Source of the DNA: an uncultured Flammeovirgaceae bacterium
GTDB taxonomy: Bacteria; Bacteroidota; Bacteroidia; Cytophagales; MED-G16
NCBI GenBank assembly: GCA_913052485.1
Contig: CAJXDN010000002.1
Span: forward strand, 1 to 64,000
Length of the DNA: 64,000 nt
Direction of reading: 5' to 3'
Both the position numbers and the translations under genes were made by a program. The notes below the pieces were generated by a model. It searched no databases, had not been told where the DNA came from, and saw nothing but the letters and a program-made list of their open reading frames with translations. Positions 53,922 to 62,651 of this stretch are shown piece after piece. Each line of letters opens with the position of its first letter. The first letter of the stretch is position 1.

Positions 53922-54848
53922 ATGGAACAATTATTATCAAAAGATTTACTCGGAATAAAAAATCTAAAATTAGATGAGATAAATTTTATTTTCGATACTG
54001 CTGATAAATTTAAGGAGGTATTACAGAGACCGATCAAAAAAGTTCCTTCACTGAGACATATGACTATTGCAAATGTATTTTTTGAAAATAGTACAAGAAC
54101 CAAACTCTCTTTTGAACTAGCTCAGAAAAGATTATCAGCAGATGTCATCAATTTTTCCTCATCTATGAGCTCAGTAAAAAAGGGAGAATCACTTCTAGAC
54201 ACAATCAATAATATTTTAGTGATGAAAGTGGATATGATTGTAATGAGACATCCTGACCCTGGAGCACCTCATTTTGTAGCAAAAAATATCAATAAATCAG
54301 TTATTAATGCTGGAGACGGAACTCATGAACATCCTACTCAAGCTCTATTAGACTGCTATACTATTAAAGAGAAGTTAGGAGAAATAAAAAATAAAAAGAT
54401 AGCAATTATAGGAGACATCTCACATTCAAGAGTTGCAATTTCTAATATTTATGCTCTTCAAAAATTAGGAGCCAAAGTTATGCTATGCGGACCAAGTACA
54501 CTAATCCCTAAGCATATAAGCTCACTAAATGTTCATATTGAAAATGATATTAAAAATGCATTAAAATGGTGTGATGTAGCGAATGTTTTAAGGATTCAGC
54601 TTGAAAGACAGGGAAATAATAATTTTCCGTCGCTGAGAGAGTATGGCCTATATTATGGAATTAATAAAAAATTATTAGAAAAAATAAAAAAGGATATAAT
54701 AATTATGCATCCTGGGCCAATTAACAGAGGAGTTGAAATAAGCAGTGATGTTGCTGACTCAAAAAACTCTTTAGTCTTAGATCAGGTCGAGAATGGAGTT
54801 GCTATTAGAATGGCAGTAATGTACTTACTATCTCAAAAAAATATTTGA
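53922..54848 (+). CDS. pyrB: Aspartate carbamoyltransferase catalytic subunit
   Basis: 308 residues. Carbamoyl-phosphate loop FFENSTRTKLSFE (STRT at 57-60), MRHPDPGAP, DGTHEHPTQALLDCYTI and MHPGPINRGVEI. Second step of pyrimidine synthesis. No pyrI beside it. The stop overlaps the GntP ATG by one base (TGATG). Confidence 0.96.
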   Translation: MEQLLSKDLLGIKNLKLDEINFIFDTADKFKEVLQRPIKKVPSLRHMTIANVFFENSTRTKLSFELAQKRLSADVINFSSSMSSVKKGESLLDTINNILVMKVDMIVMRHPDPGAPHFVAKNINKSVINAGDGTHEHPTQALLDCYTIKEKLGEIKNKKIAIIGDISHSRVAISNIYALQKLGAKVMLCGPSTLIPKHISSLNVHIENDIKNALKWCDVANVLRIQLERQGNNNFPSLREYGLYYGINKKLLEKIKKDIIIMHPGPINRGVEISSDVADSKNSLVLDQVENGVAIRMAVMYLLSQKNI

Positions 54849-56158
54849 TGATATTTTTTTTTTATCTTCTTATAGCAGTAGTTTTAATTATTACACTTAC
54901 ATCTAGATTTAAATTTAACCCTGCGATAAGTTTACTAATTGCAGCTTTTTTTTTGGGATTAATTTTAGAATTAAAACTTGTACAAATATTAATTTTAATT
55001 TTAGATGGTATTTGGAACTCAGTAAAAGGAATAGGTTTAATAATATTATTCAGTTGTATTATTGGTCAATTTTTAAAAGAAAGTAATTCAATAAAAAACT
55101 TTGGAAATTTATTGATAAAAAGTCTTAAGTCAAATTCAATTTTATCCTTGAATATTCTTGGTTTATTTATTGGAACAGTTGTATTCTGTGACTCAGCCTT
55201 TTTAATATTAAACGGTATATCAAGATCAATTGCTTCTACATCCTCAATTTCTTTAAATAGTTTAAATCTTTCTCTTGCTGGTGGTTTATATAGTTCACAT
55301 ACTCTTATACCTCCAACACCGGGACCGATCGCAGCAATAAGTAATTTTAATCTTTTAGATAATATTGGAATGGTAATGATACTTGGAGTAATTGTAGCTA
55401 TCCCTTCATCTATTATCTCATATCTTTTTGCAAAAAAAATTATGGTAAAGAGTAAGTTGATTAATATAAAAACATCACAAAAAATTATCAAACCTCATAT
55501 TCTTGCTTATCTGTCTATCATAATTCCGTTAGGATTAATAAGTCTTAACACCTTGACTAACCTAGTTGACAAAAATGAATTTATTCTGCTTCAAAATACA
55601 TTTAGGTTAATTGGAAATCCAATTTCAGCTTTACTTTTAGGGTCAATATTTTCCTATTTGATTCCAAGAGAAAATAGGAATAATATTGAAATAATTAAAA
55701 ATTCGTTCAAAGACTTTATTCCGATAATTTTAATTACCTCATCAGGAGCTGGATTTGCTAATATTATCAAGAACTCAGAGATAGTTAGTTTATTACCAGG
55801 ATTAATGAATATTGAAAGCAGTGACATAATTTATATTTGTATTATTGGATTTATATGCAGTTCAATTATTAAAACCAGTCAAGGATCTAGTACCTCATCA
55901 ATTATTATTGTTAGTGCTATTTTATTTCCTATAATTCAAGATTTTAAATTAGAATCAATAGAATTATCTATGATAATTTTATCAATAGGTGCAGGATCTA
56001 TGATGATATCTCATGTGAATGATTCCTATTTCTGGATAGTAGTAAAAAAAACAAAATTAAATTTACTGGACGGCATCAAATATTACACCCTCATGACAAC
56101 TATTCAAAGTTTAGGAACTTTGGTAGTTATCATTATGTTAATTAGTATTTTCTTATAG
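54848..56158 (+). CDS. GntP-family permease
   Basis: 436 residues from the ATG at 54848, with about 12 membrane segments. GLYSSHTLIPPTPGPIAA and IKTSQGSSTSSIIIVSAI are the conserved GntP (gluconate:H+ symporter) motifs. Substrates in the family include gluconate, other sugar acids and D-serine. Translationally linked to pyrB, a context that does not point to sugar acids. Confidence 0.88.
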   Translation: MIFFFYLLIAVVLIITLTSRFKFNPAISLLIAAFFLGLILELKLVQILILILDGIWNSVKGIGLIILFSCIIGQFLKESNSIKNFGNLLIKSLKSNSILSLNILGLFIGTVVFCDSAFLILNGISRSIASTSSISLNSLNLSLAGGLYSSHTLIPPTPGPIAAISNFNLLDNIGMVMILGVIVAIPSSIISYLFAKKIMVKSKLINIKTSQKIIKPHILAYLSIIIPLGLISLNTLTNLVDKNEFILLQNTFRLIGNPISALLLGSIFSYLIPRENRNNIEIIKNSFKDFIPIILITSSGAGFANIIKNSEIVSLLPGLMNIESSDIIYICIIGFICSSIIKTSQGSSTSSIIIVSAILFPIIQDFKLESIELSMIILSIGAGSMMISHVNDSYFWIVVKKTKLNLLDGIKYYTLMTTIQSLGTLVVIIMLISIFL

Positions 56159-56207
56159 CATACAAGATTTAAAAACTATTGACATCTAACCTCGTATAAC
56201 CAGGTGC

Positions 56208-58724
56208 ATGAAAAACTTGATTTTAGTCATATTTCTAATATTAACATTTAATTCTTTATCTCAGGATAGATCACAATGGAGCAGGAGTTCTTCAGGTCAA
56301 AACTTACAAGTTCCAAAAATGTCTCTTAAGGGAAGACTAATTGATAATGAAACTGGAGAAGGACTGTCTTACGCAACTATTTCAATAAATACCGTCGACT
56401 CAATCTTAGTATCTGGAGGTATATCAGATGATAACGGTAAATTCAAGATAGATATTGATCCAAGAAAAATGTTTGAGAAAATTAGATCAGAGAGAGATAA
56501 GAATTATAGAGGACTTGGAATGTCACTAAGAGCAGAAGTAACTTATATTGGCTACAAAATAAAATACATTGAGTTACCATTCACAAAGGATAAAAGGGAG
56601 ATCGATCTGAAAAATATTGAATTAAAATCAGATGCAACATCTCTCAATGAAGTAACAGTGAGGGCAGAAAAAAGCAGTCTTGAACTTAAGTTAGACAAAA
56701 GAGTTTTCAACGTAGGTAAAGATTTGAGTAATAAAGGGGGAACAGCTGAAGAAATTTTAGAGAATATACCATCTATTGACTTGGACATTGAGGGAAATGT
56801 TAGTCTAAGAGGATCACAGAGCGTAAGAATCCTTGTAGATGGAAAACCTGCAAGTATGATGGGATTAGATGGGCCAAATGCTTTTAAGCAATTACAAGGA
56901 AGTGAGATAGATAAAGTAGAAATTATTACAAATCCCTCTTCAAGGTACAGTGCAGAAGGGTCATCTGGAATACTTAATATAATTTTAAAAAAAGAAAGAT
57001 TGAAAGGTCTAAATGGGTCAATAAATTTGAACACTGGATATCCTACTCAAAATGGTATTTCAACTAATTTTAATTACAGGAAGTCTAAGTTCTCAGTATT
57101 TGCATCATTAAGTGCAAATCAAAGAGAGACAAATGGTGGTGGATTTAGTAATTCAGATTTTTTTCTATCCGATACAACTTATTCATCATACATCGAAAGA
57201 GACAATCTAAATAACAGTTTATCATTTGGAGGCAGAGCTGGTTTTTCATTTTTTCCTAATATAAATAATATTTTTACTTTTTCAGTTGGCTCAAGGTTTA
57301 GTGATAGAAACTCTGAAGAAAATAATAGTTACATAGATTTTGATATTGCAGAAAATGAAATCGCAAGAAGTAACAGGATAGAAAATTCAGAGGATTTAAG
57401 CAACAACTTAAGTTATAGTTTTTCTTATACAAAAAACTTCAAAGAGAGAGGTCACAATTTAAAGTTTGACTTATCGTGGAGTGATAATAATTCTGAAAAT
57501 AACAGTAATTATAATGAGTCAAGATTAATACAAAGATCATTTCAAGAGGGTTCAAGATATGATCAAAGTATAAGAGTTGACTATAATCATCCCTTTAACG
57601 AAAATAAAGGGAAAATTGAGTTAGGCTATAAGAGAGATTATGATAGAATGTCAAGTATTTATTATGCAGAGCAATTGTTTGATAATGTCTGGCAAAATAT
57701 ACCTCCATCGAATGAATATAATTATTACCAGGATGTTAATGCGTTATATCTTCAAGCTGGAAATAAAACAGGCAACCTGTCTTATCAATTAGGTATTAGA
57801 TTTGAAGATACTGATTTCTATGCGAATATGGAGAGTGACAATAAGGAAACTAATTTAAGATATTCAAATTGGTTCCCTTCTGCATTTATAACTTATGAGT
57901 TGTCAAAAAGTAGCTCCTTCCAGCTCAGTTACAGTAAGAGACTAAGGAGACCAAGGTTTTGGGATTTAAATCCATTTTGGGGTTTAAGTGATGGGAGGTT
58001 TAATTGGGAGGGAAATCCATTCCTTGAACCAGAACTTACCGATTCTTATGAGTTAGGTTATCTTAAAGAATTTAAGTCAGGTAACATTTACATTGGAACA
58101 TACTATAGACATACTGAAGATGAGATTGAAAGAATTTTTGATGTAAATGATGCAGGATATTCTGTTTTCAAACCTATTAACCTAGGTTATACAAATGCAT
58201 ATGGCATAGAAATTAATGGATCAATTGAGTTTACAAAAAGATTCAGGACAACAGGCTCTTTTAATTTTTTTAACTCTGAGACAGAAGGAGATTATAAAAA
58301 TCAAAACTTCTACTCAAGATCCTACAGCTGGAGAACTCGACTAAGTAATAATATCAAAATGTTTGATGATAAATTAGAAGGTCAAGTTACATTCGATTAC
58401 AGAGGACCATCAGATTCGCCCCAGGGTAAAAATCTATCTTCCTACGGCATTGATTTAAGTTTATCTAAGGATATATTTAAAAATAAGAGAGGGACAATTA
58501 GCCTAACAGTGAGAGATTTAACTAAGAGTAGACTCAGAAGATACGAAAGAGGAGGTAAAGCCGGAGACAATTACTTTACTGTGGGTGAATTTGCGTGGAG
58601 GAGAACACAAGAGTTTAGATTATCACTGCAGTATCGGATTAATCAAAATAAAAGGAGAGGTGGACAAAGAGGTAATTATGATCCATCAGAGTTCCAGGGT
58701 GGAAGCGGTATATTTGGAAATTAG
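56208..58724 (+). CDS. TonB-dependent receptor-like outer-membrane protein
   Basis: 838 residues. Signal peptide to about SLSQ, a carboxypeptidase-regulatory-like domain (about 38-150, interrupted by a charged insert at 85-115), a plug domain (GGTAEEILENIPSIDLDIEGNVSLRGSQSVRILVDGKPA and IEIITNPSSRYSAEG-type segment), then a beta-barrel rich in Asn/Ser/Tyr/Arg to a GQRG-rich end. It is the outer-membrane beta-barrel (OMP_b-brl_3) type. No SusD partner, so it probably imports a non-glycan ligand or is regulatory. The last 25 residues are Gly/Arg-rich. Confidence 0.88.
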   Translation: MKNLILVIFLILTFNSLSQDRSQWSRSSSGQNLQVPKMSLKGRLIDNETGEGLSYATISINTVDSILVSGGISDDNGKFKIDIDPRKMFEKIRSERDKNYRGLGMSLRAEVTYIGYKIKYIELPFTKDKREIDLKNIELKSDATSLNEVTVRAEKSSLELKLDKRVFNVGKDLSNKGGTAEEILENIPSIDLDIEGNVSLRGSQSVRILVDGKPASMMGLDGPNAFKQLQGSEIDKVEIITNPSSRYSAEGSSGILNIILKKERLKGLNGSINLNTGYPTQNGISTNFNYRKSKFSVFASLSANQRETNGGGFSNSDFFLSDTTYSSYIERDNLNNSLSFGGRAGFSFFPNINNIFTFSVGSRFSDRNSEENNSYIDFDIAENEIARSNRIENSEDLSNNLSYSFSYTKNFKERGHNLKFDLSWSDNNSENNSNYNESRLIQRSFQEGSRYDQSIRVDYNHPFNENKGKIELGYKRDYDRMSSIYYAEQLFDNVWQNIPPSNEYNYYQDVNALYLQAGNKTGNLSYQLGIRFEDTDFYANMESDNKETNLRYSNWFPSAFITYELSKSSSFQLSYSKRLRRPRFWDLNPFWGLSDGRFNWEGNPFLEPELTDSYELGYLKEFKSGNIYIGTYYRHTEDEIERIFDVNDAGYSVFKPINLGYTNAYGIEINGSIEFTKRFRTTGSFNFFNSETEGDYKNQNFYSRSYSWRTRLSNNIKMFDDKLEGQVTFDYRGPSDSPQGKNLSSYGIDLSLSKDIFKNKRGTISLTVRDLTKSRLRRYERGGKAGDNYFTVGEFAWRRTQEFRLSLQYRINQNKRRGGQRGNYDPSEFQGGSGIFGN

Positions 58725-58762
58725 ATCTAAAAAAAATAATTTTATACGATAACAGTATAAAT

Positions 58763-59350
58763 TTGTATTTTTCAAAACTTCAAAGATTTATTTTAAAACA
58801 CTCATTAATTAATATAAATAATGAGAATCTTACTTTATATTCAGATGGTATTGAAAAGTTCACGCCAAAAAAAGAGGATAATATAGACCTTATAAATTCA
58901 ACAATCGATGATCTTCTACATATAAAAAAGAAATCGGAGGAGAACATAAAAAATGAGTTCAGAACTAAATTTGGATATATTGAGCCTGATTCTAATTCTA
59001 ATGCACATATATATTTCTACGAGCCTATTATATATTTTTTCAGGATAAGACCTAAAGAAACATTTATTAAACAAAACTCATCTATGCTTGAAAACTCAAG
59101 TGAAATAAGAAAGAATTTTGAAATAAAAAAAAGAAAATATATTAGAGAAGACGGAAACCACAAAAGAGGAGTGATAAGAGGAGAATGTAAATATCTTAAA
59201 AGATCAAAAGCCTCGTTAAGTAGGTCCTTTTCTACTTTATTAGGAAAAAAATTAATAAGAAAAATTTCTTTAGTTGATTATGATAACAGAGAAATTGGAA
59301 TAGGTTTCAACTTGACTAAAAAAGGTAAAAAAATAATAAATGAAATTTAA
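58763..59350 (+). CDS. Probable winged-helix protein
   Basis: 195 residues from a TTG; no ATG before residue 100. The N-terminal half is charged and helical (KKEDNIDLINSTIDDLLHIKKKSEENIKNEF); the C-terminal 50 residues (KRSKASLSRSFSTLLGKKLIRK then VDYDNREIGIGFNLTKKGKKII) read as a winged helix of MarR/LysR-like shape: recognition helix, wing, final helix. The exact family is not recognised. It lies between a TonB receptor (38 nt) and glutaminyl cyclase (11-nt overlap). It might be a DNA-binding regulator or a replication-associated wHTH. Confidence 0.6.
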   Translation: MYFSKLQRFILKHSLININNENLTLYSDGIEKFTPKKEDNIDLINSTIDDLLHIKKKSEENIKNEFRTKFGYIEPDSNSNAHIYFYEPIIYFFRIRPKETFIKQNSSMLENSSEIRKNFEIKKRKYIREDGNHKRGVIRGECKYLKRSKASLSRSFSTLLGKKLIRKISLVDYDNREIGIGFNLTKKGKKIINEI

Positions 59351-60386
59351 TATATTCATCTTAATTATAACTTTCTTACAAATATCATGTGATAATAAAA
59401 ATCAAAATCAATCAGCAAGGATTAAATTAGAAACAAGAATTTCATCCCCATTAAGTAACTCTATTATCAGAGATACAGATTCAATAAAAATTGAGGTAAA
59501 AAGTAACACTGAAAAAATTTTAAAATCAAGACTAATTATAAATCTTGATACATTTTATTTTAATGACAAAATATCTATTGCTTCGAATAGATTAGGAAAA
59601 TATGGTAAACAAAAAATAGTAGTTCAAAATGAATTGAAGAATAAAAAAGATGAGACTTTACATAAAACATTTTATTTATATCCAAGTCAAAAACCAAAGG
59701 AATTAGAATATGAGATAATTAAAATAATTCCACATGATAAAAATTCATATACTCAGGGACTTTTGATTGACAAAGAGAATATAATAGAAAGTTCAGGTCA
59801 ATATGGTAAATCATTTATAAGGAAGAGTAAATTATATGGTAATCAAGTTATCAATCAAGTAGATATTGATGATAATTTTTTTGCAGAAGGAATTTCAATA
59901 TATAATAACAAACTCTATATGTTGACCTGGAAGAGCAATAAAGGACTTATATATGATCTAGATTCATTTAAAAAAATTGGAGATTTTGAATATCAGACAG
60001 AGGGATGGGGGTTATCAACTTATGAAGATAAATTATTGATGAGTGATGGAACAGAAAAAATATATTTTAGGGATCCAGAAAGTTTTAAAATTTTAAATAT
60101 GATTGAAGTGTATGATGATAATGGTAAAATAGAAAACATAAATGAACTTGAAATTATAAATGGAAAATTATTTTGTAATGTTTATGGAGAAGATATTATT
60201 CTTATTATTGACTTAAAAACTGGAAGAGTTGAGAGTAAAATAAATCTTGAAAACTTATTTACAAGAAAAAATTATAATAATAAGATAGATGTATTAAATG
60301 GTATTGCCTATAATAAAATAAATAATTCTATAATTGTAACTGGAAAATGGTGGCCATCAATGTACGAAATAAAAATTATAAATTAA
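59340..60386 (+). CDS. Glutaminyl-peptide cyclotransferase lipoprotein (plant/bacterial beta-propeller type)
   Basis: 348 residues; lipobox LQISC (Cys17). An N-terminal Ig-like region (about 28-115) is followed by the five-bladed propeller: SYTQGLLIDKENIIESSGQYGKS, FFAEGISIYNNKLYMLTWK, EGWGLSTYEDKLLMSDG, NINELEIINGKLFCNVY, DVLNGIAYNKINNSIIVTGKWWP. Forms N-terminal pyroglutamate on exported proteins, as in T9SS-secreted substrates. Overlaps the winged-helix gene by 11 nt. Confidence 0.9.
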   Translation: MKFNIFILIITFLQISCDNKNQNQSARIKLETRISSPLSNSIIRDTDSIKIEVKSNTEKILKSRLIINLDTFYFNDKISIASNRLGKYGKQKIVVQNELKNKKDETLHKTFYLYPSQKPKELEYEIIKIIPHDKNSYTQGLLIDKENIIESSGQYGKSFIRKSKLYGNQVINQVDIDDNFFAEGISIYNNKLYMLTWKSNKGLIYDLDSFKKIGDFEYQTEGWGLSTYEDKLLMSDGTEKIYFRDPESFKILNMIEVYDDNGKIENINELEIINGKLFCNVYGEDIILIIDLKTGRVESKINLENLFTRKNYNNKIDVLNGIAYNKINNSIIVTGKWWPSMYEIKIIN

Positions 60387-60391
60387 CTATT

Positions 60392-60691
60392 ATGAATATA
60401 AATGAAATAACTAATAGAGTTAAAGAGCTTTCAAAAGAAAGTTCAGGAAAAATTGAATCCAAAATAAAATTCAAACTGACAGATGGATGTATTTTTATAG
60501 ACGATACAGTAGAACCAACACTTATTAATAATGAGGATAGTGAAGCGCACTGTACAATAATTATTAATAACTCAGATTTAGTTAAACTATTAGATAAGGA
60601 AATGGATTCTATGCAAGCATTTATGAGCGGGAAAATGAAAATTGAGGGAGAGATGACAGTAGCTATGAAACTGTCTTCAATTTTTGGATAA
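60392..60691 (+). CDS. SCP2-like sterol/lipid-binding domain protein
   Basis: 99 residues from the ATG at 60392, 5 nt after the cyclotransferase stop; an earlier ATG inside that gene is unlikely. IESKIKFKLTDGCIFIDD, SDLVKLLDKEMDSMQAFMSGKMKIEGEMTVAMKLSSIF is a small SCP2 fold that binds lipids or acyl-CoA. Ligand unknown. Confidence 0.88.
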   Translation: MNINEITNRVKELSKESSGKIESKIKFKLTDGCIFIDDTVEPTLINNEDSEAHCTIIINNSDLVKLLDKEMDSMQAFMSGKMKIEGEMTVAMKLSSIFG

Positions 60692-60702
60692 AAGATATTC
60701 AG

Positions 60703-60788
60703 TGCGCATGAGAAGAGTCGAACTTCCACGACTAATTAAAGTCACTAGGCCCTCAACCTAGCGCGTCTACCAATTCCGCCACATGCGC
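60703..60788 (-). tRNA. tRNA-Leu (GAG anticodon)
   Basis: Class II tRNA on the minus strand: acceptor gcgcatg / catgcgc, D arm tggcggaattggtagacgcg, anticodon stem ctagg / cctag with loop ttGAGgg, variable arm tgactttaattagtcg, T loop gttcgactc, discriminator A. CCA not encoded. It starts 8 nt after the stop of the upstream gene and may be processed from the dnaN transcript. Confidence 0.95.
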
Positions 60789-60796
60789 TTTATAAT

Positions 60797-61495
60797 TTAC
60801 TTTCTTCTTTTTGTCCAAATTTCGTATTTAGGGTCTCCCTTGGAACTAAAACCTCTATGATGCCAATCTCCCTCCTTGATTTCGAAATCAAACTCTAGAG
60901 ATTTTCCAACCGTCTCTTTATCTCTCGAAAAGAATTCAATATTCTCAACATACTTCCCATTTTTGGTTGAATATGTGCCACCACCAGAACCATAAAAACC
61001 TTTCTTAGAAATATCATAAGCAATCCATTGAAATCTATTTCCAGCTAATATCTTCATAGTCTTTCTCGGCTTATTTACATCTCTCATCCTCATTTCACCT
61101 CTTCTTTCAATACCACTCATCAACCAAGAACCACTTAACTGAGATTTTTCTATATTTTTTGAGAAGATTTTATCATCAATTTTAAGATATTCTTTACCAT
61201 TAATAGCTTCAATATTTACATTAGAATAAAAAAGTGTATCCCCTACTAATGAGGAATCCAATGAATTATATTCTAGTAATTCATAGTAGCCATTATCAGT
61301 TGAAAATATCCCACCGGAAGTACTTATGAAAATATTATTATTATCATATCTAACAACTGTAAAAAATTTGTCAGAATAGATTCTTAACTCAAAATCATCA
61401 TCAGACTCTAAAACCCAAGATGTGTTCTGGATATCACTTGAAAAAAAATTATTTATATTAAGAAAAATAAATATTAAAAGACTATGCATTATCAT
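60797..61495 (-). CDS. Exported protein with two lipocalin-like halves, unknown
   Basis: 232 residues (or 230 from the second ATG at 61489). A hydrophobic signal is followed by two similar beta-rich halves: NTSWVLESDDDFELRIYSDKFFTVVRYD with GGIFSTDNGYYELLEYNS, and LSGSWLMSGIERRGEMRM with GGTYSTKNGKYVENIEFFS. Both halves carry the GGxxST(D/K)NG(Y/K)Y(E)xxE turn, so they are likely duplicates. Found next to housekeeping genes in flavobacteria, from memory; function unknown. The start overlaps dnaN by up to 14 nt. Confidence 0.7.
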   Translation of the reverse strand: MIMHSLLIFIFLNINNFFSSDIQNTSWVLESDDDFELRIYSDKFFTVVRYDNNNIFISTSGGIFSTDNGYYELLEYNSLDSSLVGDTLFYSNVNIEAINGKEYLKIDDKIFSKNIEKSQLSGSWLMSGIERRGEMRMRDVNKPRKTMKILAGNRFQWIAYDISKKGFYGSGGGTYSTKNGKYVENIEFFSRDKETVGKSLEFDFEIKEGDWHHRGFSSKGDPKYEIWTKRRK

Positions 61496-62612
61496 TTAAC
61501 ATAACTGGCATAACTAACATAGTGATATCTTCATTTTCACTCATATTATCAGGCATAATTAATCCAGCTCTATTTGGCTCAGATAATTTAAAACGGACTT
61601 TATCAGACTCAATATTTGATAACATTTCTATTAAAAATTTTGCATTAAATCCTATTTCAATATTATCTCCATCATGCTCACATGAAATTCTTTCGTTAGC
61701 CTCATTAGAAAAATCTAGATCTTCAGCAGATATTAAAATCTCAGATCCAGAAATTTTAAATCTTACTTGATTAGTTGTTTTGTTTGCGTATATAGAAATT
61801 CTTTTTAGTGAACCTAAGATTTCTGACCTATCCAAAATAACTATATTAGAGTTATCATTAGGAATTACATTATCATAATCAGGGTATCTTTCATCAATAA
61901 GTCTACAAACCATCCTAACATTTTCAAATGAGAAGAAAGCATTTGAAGCATTGAATTCAAGATTAATATCTATTGACTTATCTGTGGGAATAACTGATTT
62001 TAATAAATTTAAAGATTTTCTAGGAATAATCATGTCATGATCAACTTCATCACCTTTAATATCTGTTCTGATATACTTAACTAACCTGTGACCATCAGTC
62101 GACACGAATGTACCTGAACTATTTGATAATTTGAAGAATATTCCGGTCATTGCAGGCCTTAAGTCATCGGTACTAGTAGAAAAAATTGTATTTGATATAG
62201 CTGAATTAAGAATACCAGAATCAATGGCAGATGAAAAACCATCGTTTAATGTTGGTGCTTTGGGAAAATCAGCAGAATTTTCTCCTGCAAGTTTATACTT
62301 TCCATTATCAGAGTTTATTTCAATATTATAATTTTGGTCATCGATAGAAAAAGTTACTGGTTGCTCTGGTAAATTTTTAAGCGTTTCTATAAGTATTTTT
62401 GCAGGGATAGCAACACTTCCATCCTCTTTAGATTCTACCTGCAATTCAACAATTACTGAGGTCTGTAGGTCAGAGGCCGTAATCAATAAATTTCCGCTTT
62501 CAATTTCAAATAAAACATTTTCAAGAATTGGGACAACAGGGTTCGAGGTTATTACACCACTTATTGCATTTAAATTTTTTAGTAGGTAGGAAGAAGAGAC
62601 AATAAAATTCAT
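61482..62612 (-). CDS. dnaN: DNA polymerase III beta subunit (sliding clamp)
   Basis: 376 residues, normal length. Three clamp domains: FIVSSSYLLKNLNAISGVITSNPVVPILENVLFE, LRPAMTGIFFKLSNSSGTFVSTDGHRLV, and the third domain ending NEDITMLVMPVMLN, where VMPVML is the usual C-terminal pattern. Holds polymerase on DNA. Lies 39 nt downstream of ftsZ, not next to dnaA. Confidence 0.96.
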   Translation of the reverse strand: MNFIVSSSYLLKNLNAISGVITSNPVVPILENVLFEIESGNLLITASDLQTSVIVELQVESKEDGSVAIPAKILIETLKNLPEQPVTFSIDDQNYNIEINSDNGKYKLAGENSADFPKAPTLNDGFSSAIDSGILNSAISNTIFSTSTDDLRPAMTGIFFKLSNSSGTFVSTDGHRLVKYIRTDIKGDEVDHDMIIPRKSLNLLKSVIPTDKSIDINLEFNASNAFFSFENVRMVCRLIDERYPDYDNVIPNDNSNIVILDRSEILGSLKRISIYANKTTNQVRFKISGSEILISAEDLDFSNEANERISCEHDGDNIEIGFNAKFLIEMLSNIESDKVRFKLSEPNRAGLIMPDNMSENEDITMLVMPVMLNDNA

Positions 62613-62651
62613 TTCAATAAAATTTAGTGAAAGTAAATTTATAAATAATAA

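Noticed and set aside
56181-56200. ttgaca and tataac upstream of the TonB receptor gene
   Set aside because: The spacing is about 10 nt, far too short for a sigma-70-type promoter, and Bacteroidota use a different -7 consensus.
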